From Coleofasciculaceae cyanobacterium (GTDB lineage: Bacteria; Cyanobacteriota; Cyanobacteriia; Cyanobacteriales; Xenococcaceae), in the NCBI GenBank assembly GCA_036703275.1, contig DATNPK010000092.1, forward strand, positions 1 to 64,000: a stretch of DNA of 64,000 bases. Direction: 5' to 3'. Both the position numbers and the translations under genes were made by a program. Shown piece by piece: positions 55,369 through 64,000 of the stretch. Numbering within the stretch: position 1 is the stretch's first letter; each line of letters opens with the position of its first letter. Under the pieces are notes generated by a model. That model was not told where the DNA came from, ran no database searches, and saw nothing but the letters and a program-made list of their open reading frames with translations.

Positions 55369-56589
55369 ATGAGCTTTGATATTAAGTTTGATTATCGTTT
55401 TGATGAAAAAAATTTTTTCACGCCAGAGCGCAAAGCGATTTTAGAACAAGCGGGAAAAATATGGAGTTCCTATATTCGAGATGAATTTACACCAATTCCA
55501 ACTGGAGAAAATTTAAGGTTTCCAATTAACAATATTGAACGAAATGTTGTTTTGAATAAACCAATTGACGACCTTTTAATCTTTGTTTCTTCTGTAAATT
55601 TGCCTTCAGATCGAGCAACTTTAGGAGAAGGAGCATATTATGCTACTTATGTTGTTGGCAGCGATCGCGAACAGCGCATTATTGGAGATGATTTTGAACC
55701 TTGGCTAGGGACTATTGAGTTTAATGCTTCAGTAGCAGATAGTTTCTATTTCGATCCCACTCCAGAAACAGACGATGATATTCCTTTTAATAAACAAGAT
55801 TTTCTTAGTTTAAGTCTTCATGAAATTGGTCATATCTTAGGCATTGGAACTGCCAATCAATTCTCAAGACAAATTCAAAATCAGCACTTTATCGGTACTC
55901 AAAGCATCGAGTTAAATGGAGGTCAACTAATACCTTTAGATAATGATGAAAATCATATTCGAGATGGTTTTACCGTAGACCCAGATAGCGATGCTTTATT
56001 AGATAAATCTTTTACCTTTGGCGAAAGAAATTTGCCTACTGATTTAGATTTGGCAGTTTTAGCTGATATTGGCTATGAGATCTTCGCTTATGATAGGACT
56101 CCTGTATATCGTTTTTATCAATATGAAAAGGGATTTCATTTTTACACTGCTAATAAAAATGAACGAGAAAACGTGATTCTGCGCAGTGAGGCAGGAGAAA
56201 TAAAGTACAACTATGAAAATGTAGGTTATGAAGTTTTAGGTAGAGATACAGATGCTTTGAGTGGAGAAAAAATTAACAAGGCACTACCAGTTTATCGCTT
56301 TTTCAATCGACAGACAGGGGCGCACCTATACACTATGGATGAGGTTGAAAAAGAGTATATTCTTGATAATCTAAGTAATTACAATTTTGAAAATATAGCC
56401 TACTATGCTTTTGAGTCTCAACCACAAAACATAGAGACAGTTCCGCTATATCGAATGTTAAATACTCAATCAAACTCTCACTTATTTACGGCTAATAGTC
56501 AGGAATTTGAGTTTATAAAACAAACCCAACCTCATTTTCAGGCTGAGGGCAATGCGGGAGTAACTTTCTATGTTTTAGAGCCGATTTAA
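55369..56589 (+). CDS. Metalloprotease-like protein with three DUF5648-type repeats
   Basis: 406 residues. The N-terminal domain (about 1-235) has a zinc motif LHEIGHILGIGTAN. The third ligand is not at the usual metzincin position (Thr); a candidate is the His in NHIRDGF. The C-terminal half has three repeats of about 50 residues starting VYRFYQYEKGFHFYTAN, VYRFFNRQTGAHLYT and LYRMLNTQSNSHLFTAN, which match DUF5648 (adhesion/lectin-like, found on secreted bacterial proteins). No signal peptide is visible, so a type I or other route is possible. It is 31 bp upstream of the cyanoexosortase gene. Confidence 0.7.
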   Translation: MSFDIKFDYRFDEKNFFTPERKAILEQAGKIWSSYIRDEFTPIPTGENLRFPINNIERNVVLNKPIDDLLIFVSSVNLPSDRATLGEGAYYATYVVGSDREQRIIGDDFEPWLGTIEFNASVADSFYFDPTPETDDDIPFNKQDFLSLSLHEIGHILGIGTANQFSRQIQNQHFIGTQSIELNGGQLIPLDNDENHIRDGFTVDPDSDALLDKSFTFGERNLPTDLDLAVLADIGYEIFAYDRTPVYRFYQYEKGFHFYTANKNERENVILRSEAGEIKYNYENVGYEVLGRDTDALSGEKINKALPVYRFFNRQTGAHLYTMDEVEKEYILDNLSNYNFENIAYYAFESQPQNIETVPLYRMLNTQSNSHLFTANSQEFEFIKQTQPHFQAEGNAGVTFYVLEPI

Positions 56590-56620
56590 TCTGTCTAAAC
56601 TTTAAGCAAAAAAAGTACCA

Positions 56621-57484
56621 ATGTACAGGAAAAATTTGGTTAGGAACGATCGCTTTTGGATATTTTCTAGTTTAGTTGGCGTGGCTCTTTTGTATCTCAA
56701 CTTGGTTTGGAAAGCTACAGAAAATATCGATCAACTTACCACTGATAGTTTGTTTGCAGGAGCAATTATCTGGCTGCTGTGGCGAAAACGAGATGATTTT
56801 GAATATAATAGCGATCCTGTTTCTAGCTTTATTGGCTTGCTGTTGTTGGGGCCAATTTTGTCTAAGACCATGACGCTTTTTTGGTTTGAGTCTACTCTAT
56901 TATTTAGCTTACCTCTAAGTGTAGCGATCGCTCTAGCTTTAATTGCTTCTGGATTCAGAGGTTTTGGTCAGTATATTCAGGAATTATTCTTTGCTTGGTT
57001 TTTATTTTTTCCTACAGGAGCAATTGGAAACTTTATCGATAGCATAGTTCACATTACTATTCTTAATGCTAAATTTGCTACTTATTTTTTGTACTATTTG
57101 GGGTTCAATGTTGCAACTCAAGGAAATCAGGTAATGATCTCTTTGCCACAATCGGGGACATTTAAAGCGATCGTCGATTATCCTTGTGCTGGAGTACCAA
57201 TGATTCTTTTAATACTCAAATTAGCATTATTATTTGTTGCTTTTGTACCCCTGCCAAAATATCAACAATTATTAATTCCCACATTTTCAATTATCTTGGG
57301 TTTTTTTCTGGGAGTCCTTAGGGTTTGTCTTTTAACTTTATTTATTCCAGAACCAGCTCAATTTGATTATTGGCATGGAGCGACAGGTTCACAGATATTT
57401 TCGACTTTGGCGATCGCTATTTTTTCGGTTTTCTGCTACTTGATATTGCGACAACAGGAATTAAAGGCAAGTAATGAGTCTTAA
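56621..57484 (+). CDS. crtA: Cyanoexosortase A
   Basis: 287 residues, eight or so membrane helices. The exosortase catalytic triad is visible: Cys189 in DYPCAGVPM, Arg234 in GVLRVCLL, and His252 in DYWHGATGSQ. Exosortases process PEP-CTERM-type tails of exported proteins. This version is the cyanobacterial A type, found beside polysaccharide export genes. No clear PEP-CTERM substrate is seen in the window. It overlaps the next gene by 11 bp. Confidence 0.9.
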   Translation: MYRKNLVRNDRFWIFSSLVGVALLYLNLVWKATENIDQLTTDSLFAGAIIWLLWRKRDDFEYNSDPVSSFIGLLLLGPILSKTMTLFWFESTLLFSLPLSVAIALALIASGFRGFGQYIQELFFAWFLFFPTGAIGNFIDSIVHITILNAKFATYFLYYLGFNVATQGNQVMISLPQSGTFKAIVDYPCAGVPMILLILKLALLFVAFVPLPKYQQLLIPTFSIILGFFLGVLRVCLLTLFIPEPAQFDYWHGATGSQIFSTLAIAIFSVFCYLILRQQELKASNES

Positions 57485-58184
57485 ATATTTACAGTTCAAT
57501 CAATGGCGTAGCAACTTTCTCGTCATCAGCAGCATTGGGATTAATTTAGCGGTTGTTTATGCACTTATAGTTCCTGCTGTAGGTTATCGTTCTACGGCTG
57601 ATTTTAAGTTTCCTGAAAGTTTAAGCCTCAATTCTGCAACAGCAATTGCCGTTAAATCGAATTTAACTAAACCAAAAGCTAAGACTTTATCAACAGAAAT
57701 AATCAAGTCCCGTAAAAAATATAAATATGTTCTAGACAAGCAAGAAATAGACTTAGACCTAAATTACTTGGTTGGTACAAGAGGAGATGTGGAGACATAC
57801 CTGCAAAGTTACACTTCTCTGCCTGCATCAATCATTCGAGCCAAAACAGTGAAACACAAAAAAGAAACAGGTTTTTATACCGTATTTAGCGATCGAGATC
57901 GCGTTTACTTAAGTAGCTGTATCAGTCCACGTAGTCCAAGCAGTGTGACCCAAAGACAGTTTTCTCAACATCGTTATCAAAATGATTTCCAGTTCCAGGT
58001 AGGATTAGACTGGTTGAAAGGCAAAGAAAGTATTCGCGATCGCCGTTGTCTATGGGTACATTTATCTACAGCAATTACCCAATCCGACACTCAAGCTGCT
58101 TATGAAGCATTAGAAGCCGTCTGGGTCGATTTATATCAGTGGTGGCTGCCTAATTTTCCGCCTTTAACCGCTGAAAATGGATAA
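57474..58184 (+). CDS. Cyanoexosortase A system-associated protein
   Basis: 236 residues. One N-terminal membrane helix (about 15-38) and a C-terminal soluble domain (KSRKKYKYVLDKQEIDLDLNY onward) ending GWVDLYQWWLP-like. It overlaps the cyanoexosortase gene by 11 bp, the same layout as in other cyanobacteria, where a partner of this size follows cyanoexosortase A. Confidence 0.8.
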   Translation: MSLKYLQFNQWRSNFLVISSIGINLAVVYALIVPAVGYRSTADFKFPESLSLNSATAIAVKSNLTKPKAKTLSTEIIKSRKKYKYVLDKQEIDLDLNYLVGTRGDVETYLQSYTSLPASIIRAKTVKHKKETGFYTVFSDRDRVYLSSCISPRSPSSVTQRQFSQHRYQNDFQFQVGLDWLKGKESIRDRRCLWVHLSTAITQSDTQAAYEALEAVWVDLYQWWLPNFPPLTAENG

Positions 58185-58266
58185 CGCGATCGGATAATTC
58201 CTAATATTTGTTCTCCAAGACTATACTGGACGAGTTTAAATTTAATCAAGAACTTCAAGCAAATCG

Positions 58267-58977
58267 ATGACTATCTCACAAGATCGAGAGAGAGTATTTT
58301 CTTCTGGGATTTTGCGCTTAGTTGGCTATGGCTTATTAGTCATGGCAATAGTAGATCTGATATTTCTCTTAATTCCGCTGCAATTGATGGATCCACTCTG
58401 GGAATTTCAAACTATGGGTGCAATTGTAGAAAGGATTCCCGTCACTTTGCTGGGTATAGTTCTAATTTATTACGGCGAAAAAAGCGATCGCGCCCCGATT
58501 GAAACTATAGTTCTCAGGGTTTTATCTTGGCTATCTTTGCTAGCAGCCATACTTTTAGTATTAATGATTCCTTTGAATATCAATAATAGTTTTCGGATTT
58601 ATAATCAACAAAATGCTACAGTTAATGCTCAATATGTTGGTCAAAAAGAGGCAATTCAGCAATTCCAAGATCGGCTAGAAGCGGCTAATTCTAAAGATGA
58701 AATCGGAAAAATACTTCAACAGCAAGCCAAACAAGAAGTTAGTATTCCCGACTCAGTAAATACTCAGAAGTTAAAAACAGATCTTCTAGCCGATTTAAAA
58801 AATAATCAAGACAATATTAACAGCCAAGCACAGTCATTCAGAGTCCAAAAGCGTTCCTGGCTATTAAAAAATTGTTTTAAGTGGAATCTCGGTGCATTAA
58901 TCGCCTCTATTTTGTTCTTTTTAATTTGGAAAAATACTGCATGGACAAGGCTTAATGTCAATTTGAATGAAAATTGA
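58267..58977 (+). CDS. hpsJ: HpsJ-family membrane protein
   Basis: 236 residues. Two to three N-terminal membrane helices (ILRLVGYGLLVMAIVDLIFL, RIPVTLLGIVLIYYGE, VLSWLSLLAAILLVL), a coiled-coil-like soluble middle and a C-terminal helix (LGALIASILFFLIWK). HpsJ is named from hormogonium polysaccharide loci and often sits next to cyanoexosortase A. The symbol is offered because of this context; the exact role is unsettled. Confidence 0.75.
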   Translation: MTISQDRERVFSSGILRLVGYGLLVMAIVDLIFLLIPLQLMDPLWEFQTMGAIVERIPVTLLGIVLIYYGEKSDRAPIETIVLRVLSWLSLLAAILLVLMIPLNINNSFRIYNQQNATVNAQYVGQKEAIQQFQDRLEAANSKDEIGKILQQQAKQEVSIPDSVNTQKLKTDLLADLKNNQDNINSQAQSFRVQKRSWLLKNCFKWNLGALIASILFFLIWKNTAWTRLNVNLNEN

Positions 58978-59176
58978 AATACTGAAGCTCGATCGATAAA
59001 ATCTAAATTACAGCGAGATAAATTAGTAAAACTACTGAAGCTTATAATCGAAAAAAAAAATAATATAAATACTCAAGGTAGCTAGAATTTTCAGCTCGGT
59101 ATTTTTTACGTTTAATTTTAAAGAAGGCTCTGAAAAAGTTCACGTATTTTGTGAGATTTACAGGTCAAACCCAAAT

Positions 59177-61615
59177 ATGAGTAACGAAATAGTTAAATCT
59201 GAGGCAATTGACTTAAGTGTATTCAACACTCAAGAATCTGGTTTTTCACTATCAGATTTGAAGCAAATTGTTTACCGTCGATGGAAGCCTGCATTAGCCG
59301 TGGGCATAACCGCTTTTACGGGAATCTTTTTGTTGATTGCTTTAAAAACTCCTAAATACAGTTCTGAAACTTTAATTCTGTTAGAAACACCGAAAAACAT
59401 AGAATCGACATCCGTTGCTCCAACAGTTGCGACTAACCAATTAAGCTCGATCAAGGATTTTTCTACCGAGATTTTTGTATTGCGTAGTAACTCTATGGTG
59501 GAAAAAGCTGTAGCAAAACTAAAAGACCGCTATCCAAATATTTCAGTACCTGAAGTAGTACAAAATTTGTCAATCTATCAAGCAGGACTTGACAAAATAC
59601 CGACAGACGTGTTAGTGGTTTCTTATACTGATACCAATCCAGAGAAAGCGAAAATCGTTTTAGAAGCATTAAGTTCTACTTACGTTAAATATAGTTTAGA
59701 AAAGCAGCAATTAAAAGCGGCAACCGCGATTGAATTTATCAATCTTCAATTGCCTGATGCTCAACAAGAATTAGACGAAGCTGCCCAAAAGGTTCGTGAC
59801 TTTAGACAGGTTCACCAGCTAGTCAATCCAGAAGCATCAGCAATTGAAGTAGAAGAAATTAAACTAGATATTACCAAACAGATTGAAGATACGAAAATTG
59901 CGATCGCTCTCAATCAACAACAAAGTCAAGAATTGGAACGTCAATTGGGTGAATTGGGTCAAGATTCGGACACCATGGTTGCATCTGCGGTTTTGGGTCA
60001 AGATGGCGTTTATCAGAATTTATCTGCTCGACTAAAAGAAATAGAAACTCAATATAATTTGGGTACAGTTGATTTCCGTGACAACTACTATGTGATGGAA
60101 AATCTTCAAAAGAAGCGGCAAGAATTGAAAAAGCTTCTTCAAGAGAGAGCAGAGCAAGTTTTAGGTAAGTCAATTTCTCCTAAAATACTTGAGCGTATAG
60201 TATTAGCTCCTAGTTATACAGATTCAACGCAACCATCAACAGCTAACAATGCTGGCAATAGCGATAGTAGTAGCAGTAATACTAATACTAGCAATGGCGA
60301 AAGTCCCTTCTTAATCGGTCAAAATAGTAATAATTCAAACACAGAATCAGGAACTAAAGTATCTGCTGAAGGTTCTACTTTAGGATTTTTTACTACAAAA
60401 AGATTAGAGTTACAAGAGGAAACCGCAAGCCTGCAAGCAAAATTGGCAAGTCTACGTCAGGCAAAAGCAAAAGCCGATAATCAATTTCTCAATATTCCTG
60501 GGTTACAACAAACATTTACTGAACTAACACGTCAAGTAGAGCTTAAATCTGAAGCTTATAATTATCTTCTTCAAAGACGACAAGAACTAGCAATTTCTGA
60601 AGCCGAGGAAATTGCACCCTGGCGCATACTTAATGAACCCTTTTTACCCAGCAAACCAGTTTCGCCCAATATTACCCAGGGATTATTACAAGCATTAATC
60701 GCTGGTGGATTTCTCGGAGTTGCTACAGCATTTATGCTGCAACGTCTGGATCAAAGTATTAAACGGGTAGAAGAAATCAAGCAGATTACTAAATTACCTA
60801 TACTAGGTGTCATTCCTAAAGTTGCCGAGCCAAGGATTGATGCTAATATTTATACTACCAAAAAGTCTTATTCTTACTATTCATCTTTCACCGAAGGTTT
60901 ACGTTCTCTGGCGATGAATTTGCGCTACTTAGTAGCAGATGATGGTCAAATCAAAACTATAGCCGTCACTTCTACTACTTCTGCCGAAGGCAAATCTACT
61001 ATTTCCCATAATCTTGCTATTGTCTTGGCAGAATTTGAGCTGCGAGTATTGGTTGTCGATGCTGATTTGCGTAAACCTAAATTGCATAAATTAGCTCATC
61101 TTCCCAATGAGGCTGGGTTGAGCGAAGCAATTACCCAAGAGCAACCTTGGACTGATTACATTCAGCCTAGCTCAGTGAAAAATTTAGATGTAATTACCGC
61201 AGGAGCAACTTCTCCTAATCCGATTGCTTTATTAAATTCTAATAAGATGAAGCAGCTGATTCAAGAATGGTCAGCAGTCTATGACTATGTAATCATCGAT
61301 ACCCCTCCAATTGGCGTAATTGCTGATGCTAAATGTTTAGCTCAAGAAGTTGATTCTTTCTTATTCGTCTCTGGTATCCAAAAAGCTACTCGCAGGGGAA
61401 TGGATAATGCTTTAGACGTTTTACGTCATGGTCAGTGTCATGTTGCAGGTGTAGCTGCTAACATGGTCGATCCAGAATTTGATTATTACGCTTATTCTTA
61501 TTACGACTCTTACTATAACCACTCGACTCCAAATAGTAATGGCAATAATAGTGACAATGAAGCGAAATCTGAAGGGGCAATTGGTAATTTACTGCAACAA
61601 TTCCGCCGTCGTTAA
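59177..61615 (+). CDS. Wzc-type polysaccharide copolymerase/tyrosine autokinase
   Basis: 812 residues. Wzz domain with a first membrane helix (about 37-55), a long periplasmic coiled coil, and a second helix near 505-525 (LLQALIAGGFLGVATAFML). BY-kinase domain: Walker A TSAEGKSTISH, Walker A' VVDADLRKP, Walker B VIIDTPP, and a Tyr-rich C-terminal cluster (YYAYSYYDSYY), where autophosphorylation occurs. A Ser/Asn-rich patch (about 355-395) interrupts the coiled coil. It controls chain length and export of a surface polysaccharide. Confidence 0.93.
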   Translation: MSNEIVKSEAIDLSVFNTQESGFSLSDLKQIVYRRWKPALAVGITAFTGIFLLIALKTPKYSSETLILLETPKNIESTSVAPTVATNQLSSIKDFSTEIFVLRSNSMVEKAVAKLKDRYPNISVPEVVQNLSIYQAGLDKIPTDVLVVSYTDTNPEKAKIVLEALSSTYVKYSLEKQQLKAATAIEFINLQLPDAQQELDEAAQKVRDFRQVHQLVNPEASAIEVEEIKLDITKQIEDTKIAIALNQQQSQELERQLGELGQDSDTMVASAVLGQDGVYQNLSARLKEIETQYNLGTVDFRDNYYVMENLQKKRQELKKLLQERAEQVLGKSISPKILERIVLAPSYTDSTQPSTANNAGNSDSSSSNTNTSNGESPFLIGQNSNNSNTESGTKVSAEGSTLGFFTTKRLELQEETASLQAKLASLRQAKAKADNQFLNIPGLQQTFTELTRQVELKSEAYNYLLQRRQELAISEAEEIAPWRILNEPFLPSKPVSPNITQGLLQALIAGGFLGVATAFMLQRLDQSIKRVEEIKQITKLPILGVIPKVAEPRIDANIYTTKKSYSYYSSFTEGLRSLAMNLRYLVADDGQIKTIAVTSTTSAEGKSTISHNLAIVLAEFELRVLVVDADLRKPKLHKLAHLPNEAGLSEAITQEQPWTDYIQPSSVKNLDVITAGATSPNPIALLNSNKMKQLIQEWSAVYDYVIIDTPPIGVIADAKCLAQEVDSFLFVSGIQKATRRGMDNALDVLRHGQCHVAGVAANMVDPEFDYYAYSYYDSYYNHSTPNSNGNNSDNEAKSEGAIGNLLQQFRRR

Positions 61616-61668
61616 TCGTACCTAATTACACCAAGTTTTTTCAAGTTGGAACTAAAAACAGCCGAGCT

Positions 61669-62544
61669 ATGGGTAGATTGACCAAATTTAAATCTCAACA
61701 TCCGCGCCAAGTTATTTACAGTCCAGAAAGTCGGCTGCGACATCCCCCAATAATGCTTCGGGAAATGTGGCGAGACTTGTTAGCTTCTAGAGAGTTAGCG
61801 TGGCGATTGTTAGTCAGAGACATCAGCGCTCAATACCGTCAGTCATTTTTGGGTATTTTCTGGGCGGTTATTCCTGCGGTAATTACGGCAGCAGGGTTTA
61901 CCTTAGCAAAAGACAACGGAATTGTGAACATTGGGGCGACAGATTTACCTTATCCCGCTTATGTCATGTTTAGTATGACTCTGTGGCAAACTTTTGTGGA
62001 GGCTCTCAATGCACCTATTCAAGGAGTAACTGCGGGCAAAGCGATGTTAGCTCGAATTAACTTCCCTCGCGAAGCATTGGTTTTAAGCAAGCTAGGCGAA
62101 GTATTCTTCAATTTTGGCGTTAAGCTAATTTTGATTGTTATCTTATTCCTCTGGTTCAAGATGCCCGTCAGTGGCAGCGTAATTTTAGCACCAGTGGCTT
62201 TAATTCATTTGGTAGCATTGGGAACTTTTATCGGTTTGATCCTTGCACCTATGGGAGCTTTGTATCAGGATATTTCCCGAGCTATTACCTTATTGACTGG
62301 TTTATGGTTGTTTCTTACTCCTGTCGTTTATCCCGTACCCAATGGGGGCGTATTTGGCACGATTGTCAAATTTAACCCCGTAACACCTTTGTTAGTCACC
62401 ACGCGAGAATTAGCCACTACGGGAACAGTATCCGATCCAATCGGTTTTTGGCTTGCCAGTAGCATTGGCTTGGTTGGCTTATTAGTGGGTTGGATTATTT
62501 ATCGTGTCTCAATGCCTTACATAGTAGAGAGAATTAGTTCTTAG
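61669..62544 (+). CDS. Polysaccharide ABC exporter permease (Wzm-type)
   Basis: 291 residues with six membrane helices and an N-terminal cytoplasmic region, typical of ABC-2 type O-antigen/capsule permeases (RELAWRLLVRDISAQYRQSFLGIFWA). It follows the kinase gene by 53 bp and precedes its ATPase by 3 bp. It exports lipid-linked or complete polysaccharide. Confidence 0.92.
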   Translation: MGRLTKFKSQHPRQVIYSPESRLRHPPIMLREMWRDLLASRELAWRLLVRDISAQYRQSFLGIFWAVIPAVITAAGFTLAKDNGIVNIGATDLPYPAYVMFSMTLWQTFVEALNAPIQGVTAGKAMLARINFPREALVLSKLGEVFFNFGVKLILIVILFLWFKMPVSGSVILAPVALIHLVALGTFIGLILAPMGALYQDISRAITLLTGLWLFLTPVVYPVPNGGVFGTIVKFNPVTPLLVTTRELATTGTVSDPIGFWLASSIGLVGLLVGWIIYRVSMPYIVERISS

Positions 62545-62547
62545 AAA

Positions 62548-63846
62548 ATGATTAATACTACCCCAGCCAAAGTTATCGAACCCTCTTTTAATAACGACGA
62601 AGTAGTTCTCTCAGTCGAAGGAGTATCGAAAAAGTTTTGTCGCGATTTAAAACGTTCTTTATTTTACGGAGTACAGGATATTGCAGGCGAATTAACTGGA
62701 GTCAGACAAAAAAGCGATCGCCTGAGAAATAAAGAATTTTGGGCATTAGATAACGTTAGTTTTGAACTTAGAAAAGGCGAAGCATTGGGCTTAGTTGGCA
62801 AAAATGGTAGCGGTAAATCCACCTTACTTCGCATCATTGCAGGACTAATTAAACCCGATCGCGGTACGGTGAAAGTCACGGGTAGAGTTGCACCTCTAAT
62901 TGCTTTGGGTGCGGGTTTCAATCCCATCTTGACGGGAAGAGAGAACATCTATGCCAATATGTCGATCTTGGGTTTATCTACCAAAGAGATTGGCGAAAGA
63001 TTTGATGATGTCGTCGAGTTTGCCGAGATCGGTGAGGCGATCGATTCACCAGTGCAAACATATAGTTCTGGAATGGCTGCACGTTTGGGTTTTGCTAGTG
63101 CTATACATACCGAACCAGATATTTTGCTAATTGATGAGGTGTTAGCTGTAGGCGACGCAAAATTTAGAGCGAAATGTAACCGAAAGCTTAATGAAATTCG
63201 GAGTAAAGGTTCATCTTTTGTTCTAGTCTCTCATAATGTAGCAGCAATTTTAGGTATATGTGATCGTTCTGTATATCTATCAAAAGGAAAAGTCATTGCA
63301 GATGGGTTAACAGATTCAGTAGTCCGAAAATATGAAGCAGATTTATTTGTAACGGGTAACGAAATAAGTTACGGAAAAGTTAACTTTGAGGAAAAGGCAG
63401 CAGAAGAAAGTTCTGGTGCAGATATTAGATATTTTTGTTTCAAAGATCGAGACTGCAATATTATTAATTCTCCAGAAGTTGGAGAATATGTCAGTTTTTG
63501 TGTAGGGTGTCAAATACATCAAAACGTCAATGAAATTTTTGTTTATTTTGCTATTAATGATTTAACTAAAGATAATGAAAGTATATTAGTCATATCTAGT
63601 CAGTTTGATAAAAAATATATTGAAGCTAAACCAGGAAAATTGGAAATACAGTTACAGCTACCCTGTTGTTATCTCAGACCAGGTGCTTATGAAATGACGA
63701 TATATTTGCAAAAGCAAAATAGTTATGCTTTTGATATTGTTTCTTCTCTAAGGTTTGAAATTAAAGACTCTTATAACATTACTTACTTGAATGGTAGAAA
63801 TTTATTTTATCATCCTAGAAAATGGAATTATTTAAATACTAAGTAG
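62548..63846 (+). CDS. Polysaccharide ABC exporter ATPase with C-terminal Wzt domain
   Basis: 432 residues. ATPase (about 20-250): Walker A GKNGSGKSTLL, signature YSSGMAARLGFA, Walker B ILLIDEVLAVGD, switch His in LVSHN. The C-terminal region (about 270-432) is a Wzt-type carbohydrate-binding domain, ending in FYHPRKWNYL; such domains recognise the finished chain. The gene starts 3 bp after the permease gene, as expected of a pair. Confidence 0.93.
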   Translation: MINTTPAKVIEPSFNNDEVVLSVEGVSKKFCRDLKRSLFYGVQDIAGELTGVRQKSDRLRNKEFWALDNVSFELRKGEALGLVGKNGSGKSTLLRIIAGLIKPDRGTVKVTGRVAPLIALGAGFNPILTGRENIYANMSILGLSTKEIGERFDDVVEFAEIGEAIDSPVQTYSSGMAARLGFASAIHTEPDILLIDEVLAVGDAKFRAKCNRKLNEIRSKGSSFVLVSHNVAAILGICDRSVYLSKGKVIADGLTDSVVRKYEADLFVTGNEISYGKVNFEEKAAEESSGADIRYFCFKDRDCNIINSPEVGEYVSFCVGCQIHQNVNEIFVYFAINDLTKDNESILVISSQFDKKYIEAKPGKLEIQLQLPCCYLRPGAYEMTIYLQKQNSYAFDIVSSLRFEIKDSYNITYLNGRNLFYHPRKWNYLNTK

Positions 63847-63889
63847 AGCAATAACCCGTAGCAATTATTAAGCAATATCATATTAAAAA

Positions 63890-64000
63890 ATGAAAAAAAA
63901 TATTAAATATCAGTTACAAACATATTTATTAAAGGCAATTCGGTATTTAGCTAATAATGATTTTTTTATTCAAGAATTGAAACAAGCAGAAAAACAGAAA
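63890..64000 (+). CDS. Start of an unidentified gene (partial)
   Basis: An ATG at 63890 opens a frame that continues to the window end (37 codons: MKKNIKYQLQTYLLKAIRYL, then ANNDFFIQEL). It follows the Wzt-type gene by 43 bp on the same strand, so it is probably the next gene of the polysaccharide cluster. In such loci this place is often a methyltransferase or glycosyltransferase, but the visible part shows no diagnostic motif. Confidence 0.55.
   Translation, partial: MKKNIKYQLQTYLLKAIRYLANNDFFIQELKQAEKQK

Overview
The window is typical chromosomal DNA of a cyanobacterium. It carries photosystem I subunits PsaI and PsaL, the photosystem II protein Psb32, the NDH-1 assembly factor CRR6, a ferredoxin sulfite reductase, cyanoexosortase A, a cyanobacteriochrome-like sensor and very many GCGATCGC (HIP1) octamers. 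Low GC, scattered GC-rich palindromic repeats, decayed IS copies, squalene-hopene cyclase and several large sensory proteins suggest a large-genome unicellular or baeocyte-forming lineage (Pleurocapsales or Chroococcidiopsis-like). That placement is inference only.

Layout. 0-5.6 kb: an IS1-family transposase tail, a MiaE-like tRNA hydroxylase, a PPP-family phosphatase, a B12/radical SAM protein, a DUF5615 toxin-like gene with a truncated DUF433 partner, and the hopanoid-associated glycosyltransferase HpnB. 5.7-10 kb: a fused ammonium transporter/histidine kinase/receiver protein, then a receiver-kinase protein whose phosphoacceptor His is missing. 10-17 kb: sulfite reductase with an extra DNA-binding-like C-terminus, a Fur-family regulator, CRR6, an acetyltransferase, a repeat-built secreted protein, a palindrome cluster and PyrE. 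17-24 kb: a CAU-anticodon tRNA, a CorC/HlyC-type protein, a GAF-GAF histidine kinase and the SdhC-SdhA pair. 24-33.7 kb: SbcC, an SDR enzyme, an EI24 protein, divergent psaI/psaL, psb32, DUF4346, an ACP-like protein without its serine, a TSUP permease and a CPXCG protein.

34.0-36.9 kb is the most unusual accessory region. A decayed caspase-like (orthocaspase) gene has lost its catalytic-His segment and then carries a frameshift at an A7 run. It runs into an apparently intact alpha/beta hydrolase with a full candidate triad, followed by a Vps62-like protein. 37-52 kb: a second B12/radical SAM protein, an acidic HTH protein, carA, squalene-hopene cyclase, a GH63-like glucosidase, a VOC-type gene split by a TnpB insertion sequence, larC, a Sua5/YciO protein and a sodium:solute symporter. 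A 156-bp MITE-like element and a solo IS200/IS605-like right end follow. 52.5-54.9 kb: three secreted proteins, one probably an outer-membrane barrel. 55.4-64 kb: a metalloprotease-like protein with three DUF5648-type repeats, cyanoexosortase A and its partner, HpsJ, a Wzc-type tyrosine kinase and Wzm/Wzt polysaccharide ABC exporter genes, ending in a gene cut by the window edge.

All calls come from reading translations, motifs and context. No database search was possible, so family assignments rest on recalled motifs, and the rarer ones (Vps62, DUF5648, TIGR-type names) should be confirmed by HMM search.
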